Virus record (IMG/VR): IMGVR_UViG_3300015241_000006
Span: 1 to 44,420 of that record
DNA: 44,420 bases
Direction: 5' to 3' (one strand)
Origin: a virus
Shown one piece after another: positions 1 through 5,474 of the stretch. The notes under the pieces were generated by a model. That model was not told the DNA's origin, did not search any database, and saw only the letters and a list, made by a program, of their open reading frames with translations. Numbering within the stretch: position 1 is the first letter of the stretch; each line of letters begins with the position of its first letter. Made by a program: the position numbers and the translations under genes.

Positions 1-77
1 CTAAATGGCATGCATCGCACACGTGGTCACGGCCAAGTCTCTCAGACAATCGGGCGATATTAGCTCGACTGAGAGAC
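1..77. repeat. 77-bp terminal direct repeat, left copy
   Basis: Bases 1-77 are identical to 44344-44420. The length of 77 equals a k-mer size commonly used by de Bruijn assemblers, so the simplest reading is a circular contig with one k-mer of overlap, meaning the genome is complete and circular or circularly permuted in the assembly. A real physical terminal repeat this short is possible but less likely. Confidence 0.9.
37..77. other. Stem-loop at the contig junction
   Basis: GTCTCTCAG at 37-45 pairs perfectly with CTGAGAGAC at 69-77 around a 23-base loop. No T-run follows, so it is not a clear intrinsic terminator. It lies at the circle junction, downstream of the repeat-rich non-coding zone and upstream of the gene at 128, so it would form part of an untranslated leader if transcription starts in that zone. 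Confidence 0.5.
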
Positions 78-92
78 ACAATCTAACCATGG

Positions 93-329
93 TTGCCCGC
101 CATGCCGCGAGCGAAAGGGCGAATATCATGACAAAGACAAAACGAGTGCGAGTTTCGAAGCTTTCAAAGCCAAGACCGGTTCCAGTACAGGAAAGAATGA
201 CAGACGCTGAATATGCGTTAGCGATGTTCGATATCGAGCTAAGCGTGATTGTTAGCGATCTAAATCGACTGGCACGTGAAGAAAGACTACAACGCGACGA
301 GTGAATGCAACGCGCGGCATGGCGGGCAA
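93..329. repeat. 17-bp inverted repeats flanking one small gene
   Basis: TTGCCCGCCATGCCGCG at 93-109 is the exact reverse complement of 313-329. The two arms enclose only the 58-codon gene at 128-304, one arm just before its ribosome binding site and the other just after its stop. No flanking target-site duplication is evident. Possible readings are ends of a minute mobile or invertible cassette, or a long-range RNA stem. Confidence 0.7.
128..304 (+). CDS. Small hypothetical protein, 58 aa
   Basis: I do not recognise this protein. It has a very basic N-terminus (many Lys/Arg in the first 25 residues, with a PRPVPV stretch), followed by a probable alpha-helix rich in Ala, Asp, Leu and Arg ending at RLAREERLQRDE. 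The start at 128 was preferred to ATGs at 8 and 90 because AAGGG lies 8 bases upstream of it. No membrane segment is visible. The basic N-terminus could contact nucleic acid, but that is inference. The gene is bracketed by a perfect 17-bp inverted repeat (93-109 and 313-329), so it may be a self-contained cassette. It is the first rightward gene after the contig junction. Confidence 0.55.
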   Translation: MTKTKRVRVSKLSKPRPVPVQERMTDAEYALAMFDIELSVIVSDLNRLAREERLQRDE

Positions 330-354
330 TCAAGTCCAATAAAGGCAAAATAAG

Positions 355-504
355 ATGAAAGCAATGGCTGGGATAGCGATTATTGTGTTGTGCGGCTACA
401 TGCTTGCGGGGTGCGCGTCATCGCAAAATAGACAAGCGTGGCCACTGATCAAGAACTACGATCGTATCGAACACCGGCAAGGTGGTAACCCGCACGCTAG
501 CTGA
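355..504 (+). CDS. Small lipoprotein, 49 aa
   Basis: The N-terminus MKAMAGIAIIVLCGYMLAGC is a type II signal peptide: short basic start, hydrophobic core, and lipobox L-A-G-C with the lipidated cysteine at residue 20. The mature part is about 30 residues, polar, and ends HRQGGNPHAS. An AAAGG element precedes the ATG. Ser and Ser follow the cysteine (CASS), so outer-membrane sorting is plausible. Phage lipoproteins of this size include outer spanins (Rz1-like) and superinfection-exclusion proteins. The lack of proline richness and of an adjacent Rz-like partner argues against Rz1. It lies beside another exported protein (599-967), which suggests a small envelope-directed cluster. Confidence 0.65.
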   Translation: MKAMAGIAIIVLCGYMLAGCASSQNRQAWPLIKNYDRIEHRQGGNPHAS

Positions 505-520
505 GGGACTTATACGGGGA

Positions 521-566
521 AATTGCGCTCTGTACGGCTCGGAAATGGGCCGTACAAGGGGCAATT
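521..566 (+). other. Extended stem-loop upstream of secreted protein gene
   Basis: TGTACGGC (531-538) pairs with GCCGTACA (549-556) around a 10-base loop. An outer AATTGC (521-526) pairs with GCAATT (561-566) across a symmetrical 4-base internal loop. It ends 33 bases before the start at 599 and lacks a T-run, so it looks more like a leader structure or processing site than a terminator. Confidence 0.5.
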
Positions 567-598
567 CAGCCCGAAGTGGATACAAAAGAGGCTAAGAT

Positions 599-967
599 AT
601 GATTAAGGTTCTAATCGTTGCTGCGGCTTTGTCGAGCGTATCGATTGGTACATTGTCGGGTTTCATCAACTCGGCACAGGCTGCGGAAGACAAGGCGCCG
701 AGCTGGCAGGCTTTGTGTGGCTATCAGTGGCGTCAGCACAAGGCGACAAGCGGCGAAAGCGGCAGGGATGCTCATACGGCGTTCATGCGGCTTTCGAAGG
801 AGCAAGGTGGGTGTGGGGCAAAGGCAGCGCGAGGTGCAGCCGATGACCAAATCAAGTCGTATTTGGAGAGTCATCCCGGTACTTTCGGACCGAAAACGGA
901 AGCTGGCCCGCAAGATGTGGATGGCAATGGCTCGGTTATCGTCGAAGCAAGGTTCAAAAAGCGATAA
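599..967 (+). CDS. Secreted hypothetical protein, 122 aa
   Basis: A Sec signal peptide is visible: MIK, then a hydrophobic stretch to about residue 25, with a likely cut after AQA near residue 29 (AQA/AED). The mature protein is about 93 residues with two cysteines (in LCGYQW and GGCGAK) that could form a disulfide in the periplasm. It contains a region resembling small periplasmic helical proteins (HTAFMRLSKEQGGCGAKAARGAADDQIKSYLESHPG). AGAGG precedes the ATG by 8 bases. The family is not recognised. With the lipoprotein gene just upstream it suggests modification of the host envelope early in infection, which is inference. Confidence 0.65.
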   Translation: MIKVLIVAAALSSVSIGTLSGFINSAQAAEDKAPSWQALCGYQWRQHKATSGESGRDAHTAFMRLSKEQGGCGAKAARGAADDQIKSYLESHPGTFGPKTEAGPQDVDGNGSVIVEARFKKR

Positions 968-990
968 GCCAAAAAAGCGATAACGTACTG

Positions 991-1075
991 TTGCGGCGTA
1001 TGGAAACATGCGCCGCAATGGCCTGTTATCGTAACAGGTGCGACACTATGCCACATTGTAAATGTGCAACAGTGT
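991..1075 (+). other. Three consecutive stem-loops
   Basis: Hairpin 1 is 991-1018: a 12-bp stem (one G-T pair) closed by a GAAA tetraloop. Hairpin 2 is 1022-1038: CCTGTTA and TAACAGG with a 3-base loop. Hairpin 3 is 1043-1075: inner arms CACATT and AATGTG, outer arms ACACT and AGTGT. The sequence then runs into a TGACTCA motif (1097-1103) and the start of the next gene at 1124. No T-run follows hairpin 1. The array is a structured leader or a compact non-coding RNA, with termination as an alternative. Confidence 0.6.
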
Positions 1076-1123
1076 TGTATTAATGTCACGTCAATGTGAC
1101 TCAAACAAACGGAGAGCACGACC

Positions 1124-2152
1124 ATGGTTAATACGAACAAGGCACGCACAGCGTTGCAGGCTCAAGAGGTTCGCAAAGGTAAGACGGCCACGCCTCCGAA
1201 GGCGACTCCGCGTGGGGCGAAGGAGGAAAAGCGTACGGTCGGAACTGGCTTGTATGCGTTGAAAGGGTCGGCGGTTTCGCTCGATGTTGGGCCGCGTGTG
1301 ATTAACGAGTGGTTCAAGGATGACATCAAGATTGATGCATTGACCAATGAGATTAACACCCTCAAAGGGCAGAAGCGTTATGACCGGCTTGCGGACCTGA
1401 CACTTGCGATCGTCAAGGCTGCCGAACATGATGACAAGATCGATCTCACGGCGACAGTATCCACGGATAAGAAGGCGAAAGAGAAGTTGAATAACCTTCT
1501 TGGCGTGGCACTTGGGTTTAAGGAGGTCAAGCAGGCCGAGCCTGACAAGAATGGTACAGTCGTTGACGTGATCGTGTTCAGCGAAAGTGTTGCTGATTGC
1601 TTTCCTATGCCTGGTGAGACGGAAAAGAACACTGCAAATTTGCAGAAAAAGACAACGTTTCGCAGCAACTTTACGACGCAACTTAGCAAGTGCGCTCAAG
1701 CGGCGTTGGGGATCATCGAGAAAGGGATCACTGCGAAGCGTGACAAATCAGGCACGCTGATGATCTCCGGACCGGAAGTTAAGAAGCATTTCGGCGCCGA
1801 TAACGTTCTGCTCAATGAAAAGCAGAAGGTCGGCGAGGGTGATGCTAAGGTGGAACTCGCAGCGAAACCTAGCTTTACGGAATTGGCTGTCATGGGTGCT
1901 GCGTCGCAGGGGGCGGCCGTAACTGGCGGTGATGGTGGACAGCACCGGACCCGACAGACTGGAACGGTACAACCGGAGGTGCAGGCAGCTAATAAGGCAG
2001 CTAAGACAATGACGGCCGGTGCCGCTGTCGAGAATGTCTGCAAGATACTGATGCAGGCTCTCGAAAAGCTTACGGACAAGCTAGAAAAGAGCACAATCGA
2101 GGCGTTGGAAAGTGCAGCCAATGCGATCGAAGTGAAACTTGAGAACGACTAA
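1124..2152 (+). CDS. Hypothetical protein, 342 aa
   Basis: The function is not recognised. The first 40 residues are Lys/Arg/Thr/Pro-rich and look disordered. About 40-230 look folded (GLYALKGSAVSLDVGPRVINEWF; later ADCFPMPGETEKN). About 235-290 is a Gly/Ala/Gln-rich linker, and the last 50 residues form an amphipathic helix (LMQALEKLTDKLEKSTIEALESAANAIEVKLEND) suited to oligomerisation. There is no signal peptide. GGAG lies 7 bases before the ATG, and a TGACTCA motif sits 20 bases upstream. It is followed by a good intrinsic terminator, so it forms its own transcription unit after the structured leader. Size and isolation suggest an abundant early protein, which is inference. Confidence 0.75.
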   Translation: MVNTNKARTALQAQEVRKGKTATPPKATPRGAKEEKRTVGTGLYALKGSAVSLDVGPRVINEWFKDDIKIDALTNEINTLKGQKRYDRLADLTLAIVKAAEHDDKIDLTATVSTDKKAKEKLNNLLGVALGFKEVKQAEPDKNGTVVDVIVFSESVADCFPMPGETEKNTANLQKKTTFRSNFTTQLSKCAQAALGIIEKGITAKRDKSGTLMISGPEVKKHFGADNVLLNEKQKVGEGDAKVELAAKPSFTELAVMGAASQGAAVTGGDGGQHRTRQTGTVQPEVQAANKAAKTMTAGAAVENVCKILMQALEKLTDKLEKSTIEALESAANAIEVKLEND

Positions 2153-2188
2153 GGGCTGGATCAGGGTCTAGCGTACCGTTCGAAAAGG

Positions 2189-2218
2189 TGCCCGGTGCAG
2201 CAATGCATTGGGCATTTT
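2189..2218 (+). terminator. Rho-independent terminator
   Basis: The arms 2189-2199 (TGCCCGGTGCA) and 2204-2214 (TGCATTGGGCA) form an 11-bp stem with two G-T pairs, closed by a GCAA tetraloop and followed directly by TTTT. It lies 37 bases after the stop of the 342-aa gene and closes that transcription unit. Confidence 0.75.
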
Positions 2219-2311
2219 CGTGTTTGAGTCAAATGTGGATACGATTTTCGAGTCAAATGTAAATGTGGTTAGATTGTGTTTAGATTGTGGCAGATGGAGG
2301 TATATATAGAT

Positions 2312-2530
2312 ATGAGTGGAGAGCGGCATGATTGGCGATGCTGGCGAATAATACCACTAGTGATATTGGTATTAACATGGATGCAAACATTCCAAGCAGC
2401 AGAGGCACAATTTAACAAGTTATTAACGCCAGTTAATGGGCCTGTACGAACATTCGAGAAGAGGCTGAAACATCAACATGTGCCTTTGTGGATCATGCGA
2501 CTTGGCATTGCTGCTGTAAAATCCCGCTAA
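2312..2530 (+). CDS. Small single-span membrane or secreted protein, 72 aa
   Basis: The start at 2312 follows GGAGG by about 11 bases; an in-frame ATG at 2276 is an alternative. After a polar, Arg-rich start, a hydrophobic stretch (IIPLVILVLTWMQTF, about residues 14-28) is followed by QAAEAQF, which could be a signal-peptidase site after AEA. The remainder is basic, with LKHQHVPLWIMRLGIAAVKSR as a possible second amphipathic helix. It may be a small inner-membrane or secreted host-takeover protein; a holin is possible but unsupported by neighbours. Upstream at 2225 and 2249 are two copies of GAGTCAAATGT, and a doubled TTAGATTGTG block lies near 2268-2290. Confidence 0.5.
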   Translation: MSGERHDWRCWRIIPLVILVLTWMQTFQAAEAQFNKLLTPVNGPVRTFEKRLKHQHVPLWIMRLGIAAVKSR

Positions 2531-2540
2531 GTGCGACATA

Positions 2541-2603
2541 TCGTCACAGGTAGAATGATATCATATAATATATCTTGACATATCATAAAAGATATGTTAT
2601 CTT
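2541..2603 (+). promoter_or_regulatory. Tandem sigma70-type promoters with operator-like inverted repeat
   Basis: Promoter 1: TCGTCA (2541-2546), 17-base spacer, TATAAT (2564-2569). Promoter 2: TTGACA (2575-2580), 17-base spacer, TATCTT (2598-2603). The spacer of promoter 2 contains the inverted repeat ACATATC (2578-2584) and GATATGT (2591-2597), placed where a repressor would block polymerase. A GATATC palindrome (2557-2562) and another ACATATC (2535-2541) lie just upstream. It drives the rightward genes from 2679 on. Confidence 0.7.
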
Positions 2604-2678
2604 GTGATCTTGCTTCAGCGAAGCTCCATATACATTCGGGCGTTGGGCTTTGTGTGAGTCAAAATAGGAGTGCATCTT

Positions 2679-3032
2679 ATGTCACAGGCGAAAACATTAA
2701 ATCCACTTACGGCCGAGCAACGCAATGCGCATACAGTTAAGAATAAAGGCATTGCGATTGAGGTTATGGCGTTGCAGGCTGATACGTTGAGAACACACTG
2801 GTATCAGCGGCGAGAGTTAAGCCACCAGACATTGCAGCGTGTATTGCAGTCGATGCTTCGCCTTGTTGGATTTACTGATATGGATAACGAGGCTCCGGAG
2901 CGGCTAGCGCAGAAATTTCGTGTAGCTGCAAAGGATGGCGAGTCAAATGTGATCCATGTTGGGCTCGATGGTAGGATTTTTTTGACTGGATATTACGATG
3001 TTAGGAAACTGCACCGCACTATGCTGTGGTGA
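2679..3032 (+). CDS. Hypothetical early protein, 117 aa
   Basis: The ATG at 2679 was chosen because AGGAG lies 8 bases before it; a GTG at 2670 would overlap that site. The protein is soluble and unrecognised. A central helical part (ALQADTLRTHWYQRRELSHQTLQRVLQSMLRLVGFTDM) is followed by a short beta-like C-terminus (VIHVGLDGRIFLTGYYDVRKLHRTMLW). It is the first gene after the strongest promoter in the window, so it is probably expressed early. A TGAGTCA motif (2655-2661) lies between that promoter and the ribosome binding site, with a motif-AGGAGTGCA-ATG arrangement also seen before the gene at 9838. A second, degenerate copy (cGAGTCA) lies inside the gene. Confidence 0.65.
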   Translation: MSQAKTLNPLTAEQRNAHTVKNKGIAIEVMALQADTLRTHWYQRRELSHQTLQRVLQSMLRLVGFTDMDNEAPERLAQKFRVAAKDGESNVIHVGLDGRIFLTGYYDVRKLHRTMLW

Positions 3033-3103
3033 CACGACAAGACCGTAGCGTTGCGGCCCAACGCAATCACCCTGACTGAAAGGTAACCCTGTAACTGTCC
3101 AGG

Positions 3104-3138
3104 CGTAGGTCTGCACCGCGGGAACGGCCGGACCTACG
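3104..3138 (+). other. Stem-loop before duplicated leader
   Basis: CGTAGGTC (3104-3111) pairs perfectly with GACCTACG (3131-3138) around a 19-base GC-rich loop. A smaller hairpin, GCGTTG/CAACGC, lies near 3049-3064. The stem ends where the TTTGACTCA motif begins. There is no T-run, so termination is uncertain. Confidence 0.5.
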
Positions 3139-3187
3139 TTTGACTCACAAAGGGAGTGGGTGCTAGATACACCCAGGCATCCAAATG
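3139..3187 (+). promoter_or_regulatory. Duplicated gene leader, copy 1
   Basis: This roughly 49-base block is closely repeated at 4657-4706, each ending at a start codon. Order of parts: TTTGACTCA motif, GGGAG, a small hairpin (GGGTG, 7-base loop, CACCC), CCAGG, CAAATGG. The loop differs while the GGGTG/CACCC arms are kept, which suggests the stem matters. It may control translation of the gene at 3185. Confidence 0.6.
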
Positions 3188-3685
3188 GCTAGTAAACGAC
3201 CAACAACTAAGGCTGAATATGTCAAGCCGAAAACCAATCTGGAAAAAGCGCAAGAAGCTATGCCAACCAGTTACTTGGCAAAAATCATTGCACGCATGAA
3301 CATGCTTACAATTGCATTGATTGAATTAAATCCTGATGCGAAGCATAACACAGGCCGACTCATTGGTGAGCATTTCATGTGGGATCAAATCGCTAAATAC
3401 GCCAAAGCTATGTCTGATAAGACATGGAAGGAACTGGAAGATCAGCACGAAATTGATACTGAGGACTTAGTGCAGGGTGATCACCTGCTTGTACAGGTAC
3501 CTCATTTTGTTATTACCGCAAGTGCGTCGGCGCCAGTTAAACGGTTTAACGGTGGGAAGTTTGTAGCAGATTTGAAAGAGAAATACAAGATACCTGAGAT
3601 CGTTACAAAGGAGTTGCTTGATAAAGCCAAGGTCGGTACGAAATCAAGCGTGACGATCAAGGTCGTGGAAAAGGCCAACATCTAG
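3185..3685 (+). CDS. Hypothetical protein, 166 aa
   Basis: The family is not recognised. The N-terminal 25 residues are Lys/Thr-rich. The middle looks helical (SYLAKIIARMNMLTIALIELNP; HFMWDQIAKYAKAMSDKTWKELEDQHEID) and the C-terminus looks like a small beta domain (DHLLVQVPHFVITASASAPVK...SSVTIKVVEKANI). There is no signal peptide or clear membrane span. It starts directly after the duplicated hairpin leader with only a weak AGG as ribosome binding site, so that leader may govern translation. The gene at 3704 follows after an 18-base gap and is probably co-transcribed. Confidence 0.65.
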   Translation: MASKRPTTKAEYVKPKTNLEKAQEAMPTSYLAKIIARMNMLTIALIELNPDAKHNTGRLIGEHFMWDQIAKYAKAMSDKTWKELEDQHEIDTEDLVQGDHLLVQVPHFVITASASAPVKRFNGGKFVADLKEKYKIPEIVTKELLDKAKVGTKSSVTIKVVEKANI

Positions 3686-3703
3686 CCATAAGGACGCAAT
3701 CAA

Positions 3704-3952
3704 ATGCCTAACAAAGGTCAACTCAAAGCAGTTACGTGTGACTCTAATGGCAAACTTGTGCCGTTTTTCGGTGGATGCATATGGCGCATTGCCTATGTTG
3801 CAAACGGTCGATGGGAATTGCAACGGTTTCATGACAAGGACGTGTTAGACCAGCGTGGGCAAATTGTGCATCGTGCTGGTTGGTCTAGATATCAGCGTCC
3901 GACTGATCGTGATACCGCAGTGATGCAACTCATTCGAAAAGCTGCCGCGTAG
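3704..3952 (+). CDS. Small hypothetical protein, 82 aa
   Basis: A short basic soluble protein, not recognised. It is rich in aromatic and charged residues (FFGGCIWRIAYVANGRWELQRFHDKDVLDQRG), compatible with a compact beta-rich fold, and ends in a probable helix (DTAVMQLIRKAAA). AAGGA stands 9 bases before the ATG. It lies between the 166-aa gene and a strongly structured intergenic region (3990-4093). Confidence 0.6.
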   Translation: MPNKGQLKAVTCDSNGKLVPFFGGCIWRIAYVANGRWELQRFHDKDVLDQRGQIVHRAGWSRYQRPTDRDTAVMQLIRKAAA

Positions 3953-3989
3953 AAGGGATTCGCCCTCCCGCCTTATGCGTGACAGCTTA

Positions 3990-4093
3990 GGCCGGATCGA
4001 TGGCGCACTCCGTCGATCCGGCCGCGTGGGCACCATGAGACCTGTGACGAATGTTAACATGTCATGGGGTAAAACTTTGCTCATGGTGCCCAC
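3990..4093. other. Two strong adjacent inverted repeats in an intergenic gap
   Basis: Repeat 1: GGCCGGATCGA (3990-4000) and its complement at 4013-4023, 11 perfect pairs with a 12-base loop. Repeat 2: GTGGGCACCATGAG (4026-4039) and its complement at 4080-4093, 14 perfect pairs with a 40-base loop that itself holds the palindrome ATGTTAACAT. No T-run follows either. The 159-base gap 3953-4111 contains little else. Candidates are cruciforms or protein sites (origin-like), a structured RNA, or a processing site. Confidence 0.7.
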
Positions 4094-4111
4094 TTTAATG
4101 GAGATTGTCAA

Positions 4112-4432
4112 ATGGCTCTTATCCTTCAACCGAAATTCAGCGAGAAATCACGTGACGAGATTGAAGCGCATCTTATGGTGGTGCGCGCTCGTCGCATGCA
4201 GGCAGTGGCCGTATTTTATGCTGGCAAAAATGCCAAGGTGATGCATGCAACGGCCAAATTTCAGGATAGGATCAGACGTGAATACGAAATGCTTGGTAAG
4301 GACCTAGCCAAGTATGACAGGCTGGATGAAGTGGTTGAGAAGCGATTAGCGACACTTGAACAGCTTTTGCAGGATTTAGGTTCAGCACAAGATCAATATG
4401 TGGAGTTACCAGATGGCGACGAAACCGGGTGA
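4112..4432 (+). CDS. Hypothetical coiled-coil protein, 106 aa
   Basis: Almost entirely helical by composition. Residues about 15-100 show heptad-like hydrophobic spacing (RDEIEAHLMVVRARRMQAVAVFYAG...RIRREYEMLGKDLAKYDRLDEVVEKRLATLEQLLQDL), so a coiled-coil oligomer or partner-binding protein is likely. There is no membrane segment or catalytic motif. GGAG precedes the ATG by 9 bases. The last 20 bases overlap the next gene, implying coupled translation. Confidence 0.65.
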   Translation: MALILQPKFSEKSRDEIEAHLMVVRARRMQAVAVFYAGKNAKVMHATAKFQDRIRREYEMLGKDLAKYDRLDEVVEKRLATLEQLLQDLGSAQDQYVELPDGDETG

Positions 4433-4643
4433 GAAGATTACACATCAAGGTGTGGAAATAGAATTTGATCAGGGAGGCGAGACGAGATTTCACGCGACAT
4501 TAGGGTTTGTCGTTGAAATGCCTGTGCGTAAGTTTCTGGCGCAGTGTGAGGACGGCGAGCAATTGTATCTGGTGACGGAGGGACGTGTGCCTGACTGTCC
4601 GCAATGCCGCAAGATTATGCGTGTGCTTCACGAAGTTAAGTAA
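4413..4643 (+). CDS. Small protein with a CxxC pair, 76 aa
   Basis: The ATG at 4413 was chosen because GGAG lies 7 bases upstream; an in-frame ATG at 4398 overlaps it. A beta-rich N-terminal part (THQGVEIEFDQGGETRFHATLGFVVEMPVRKF) is followed by VPDCPQCRKIM. The single CPQC pair, with another Cys at AQCEDG, could give a partial zinc site or a redox pair. No family is recognised. It is coupled to the coiled-coil gene upstream by a 20-base overlap. Confidence 0.6.
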   Translation: MATKPGEKITHQGVEIEFDQGGETRFHATLGFVVEMPVRKFLAQCEDGEQLYLVTEGRVPDCPQCRKIMRVLHEVK

Positions 4644-4656
4644 ATACAAAGACAGA

Positions 4657-4706
4657 GTTTGACTCAAACCAGGGAGCGGGTGTCAGATGCACCCAGGACT
4701 CAAATG
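4657..4706 (+). promoter_or_regulatory. Duplicated gene leader, copy 2
   Basis: This is the partner of 3139-3187: TTTGACTCA motif (core 4660-4666), GGGAG, hairpin GGGTG/CACCC with a diverged 7-base loop, CCAGG, then ATGG at 4704. Keeping the stem while the loop varies argues for a functional RNA or protein-binding structure ahead of two otherwise unrelated genes. Confidence 0.6.
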
Positions 4707-4979
4707 GAATTCAATCAGTTTCAGAAAGAGCTAAAGCGCCTCGAAATTCCTGAGAACTATCGATACATTTTAACCATGATGTACGAGCAGATCAGAGAGC
4801 AAGGTCAGCAGTTAAATACGGCTGCGCAATTGATACATGCGCTGACCGAAAGTGTCTCAGGCTTTGTGCAACTGAACGAGATGCAACAGAACCAGCTCAA
4901 GCAATTCATGCGTGGCGGCAGGCCGGATGGTGTCGATGTGCATACGGAAAGCGTGCTCGACAAACCGAAAACAAACTAA
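4704..4979 (+). CDS. Hypothetical helical protein, 91 aa
   Basis: The start at 4704 was chosen because the reading frame upstream only opens with a TTG inside the TTTGACTCA leader. The whole protein looks alpha-helical and Gln-rich (QKELKRLEIPENYRYILTMMYEQIREQGQQLNTAAQLIHALTESVSGFVQLNEMQQNQLKQFMRGG), with heptads typical of a coiled coil, and ends in a polar tail. It is unrecognised. It is preceded by the duplicated hairpin leader and followed after 12 bases by the HNH endonuclease gene. Confidence 0.6.
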   Translation: MEFNQFQKELKRLEIPENYRYILTMMYEQIREQGQQLNTAAQLIHALTESVSGFVQLNEMQQNQLKQFMRGGRPDGVDVHTESVLDKPKTN

Positions 4980-4991
4980 GGAGGCACACAA

Positions 4992-5474
4992 ATGATTACC
5001 CAAGAACAGTTACAGCAGCGGCTTTGGTATTCGCCGGACGTAGGAATATTTATGTGGTTGGTAGGGAGGCGTAGAGGAAAGTTGGCAGGAAAGATTAATA
5101 AGAACGGATATATACAAATAAAAATTGATGGTATTTGGTATTACGCACACGAATTGGCTTGGTTTTACGTTTATGGTTGCTGGGTCAAGAATTTGGATCA
5201 TAGTAACACTATTCGATGGGATAATAAGTTAGATAATTTACGTAAAGCTTCACGTTCACAACAACGTATGAATTCTGTAAATTCTGTTAGAAATAATACA
5301 GGCCAGCGAGGTGTCAGTTATTGTAAATTAACAGGTACATACCGCGCACGTATTACTATCAATCGGCGCTGTTTTGAACTCGGTCGATATGCAACACTAG
5401 AAGCAGCAACTAGTGTTTACGAAGCCGAAGCTGTACGTCTTTTTGGAGAGTTCAAACATGGCCAGACCAGTTAA
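4992..5474 (+). CDS. HNH-AP2 homing-type endonuclease, 160 aa
   Basis: An HNH_3-type nuclease fused to a C-terminal AP2-like DNA-binding domain, the layout of free-standing phage homing endonucleases. Catalytic region: YYAHELAW (His53) and NLDHSNT (Asp69, His70), with WDNKLDNLRKAS supplying Asn residues near 78-82. The AP2 part runs about 100-155: NNTGQRGVSYCKLTGTYRARI, then FELGRYATLEAATSVYEAEAVRLFGEF. AGGAGG precedes the ATG. The gene is clearly AT-richer than its neighbours, a sign of independent transfer. It is a paralogue of the gene at 15327. Its 3' end overlaps the start of the gene at 5458 by 17 bases. It probably makes a nick or break in DNA lacking the insertion, promoting its own spread. 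Confidence 0.88.
   Translation: MITQEQLQQRLWYSPDVGIFMWLVGRRRGKLAGKINKNGYIQIKIDGIWYYAHELAWFYVYGCWVKNLDHSNTIRWDNKLDNLRKASRSQQRMNSVNSVRNNTGQRGVSYCKLTGTYRARITINRRCFELGRYATLEAATSVYEAEAVRLFGEFKHGQTS

Noticed and set aside
611-1018. Minus-strand frame opposite the secreted protein gene, and many similar frames opposite other genes
   Set aside because: They are shadows of well-supported genes, with Arg/Leu/Cys-rich random composition and no ribosome binding sites.
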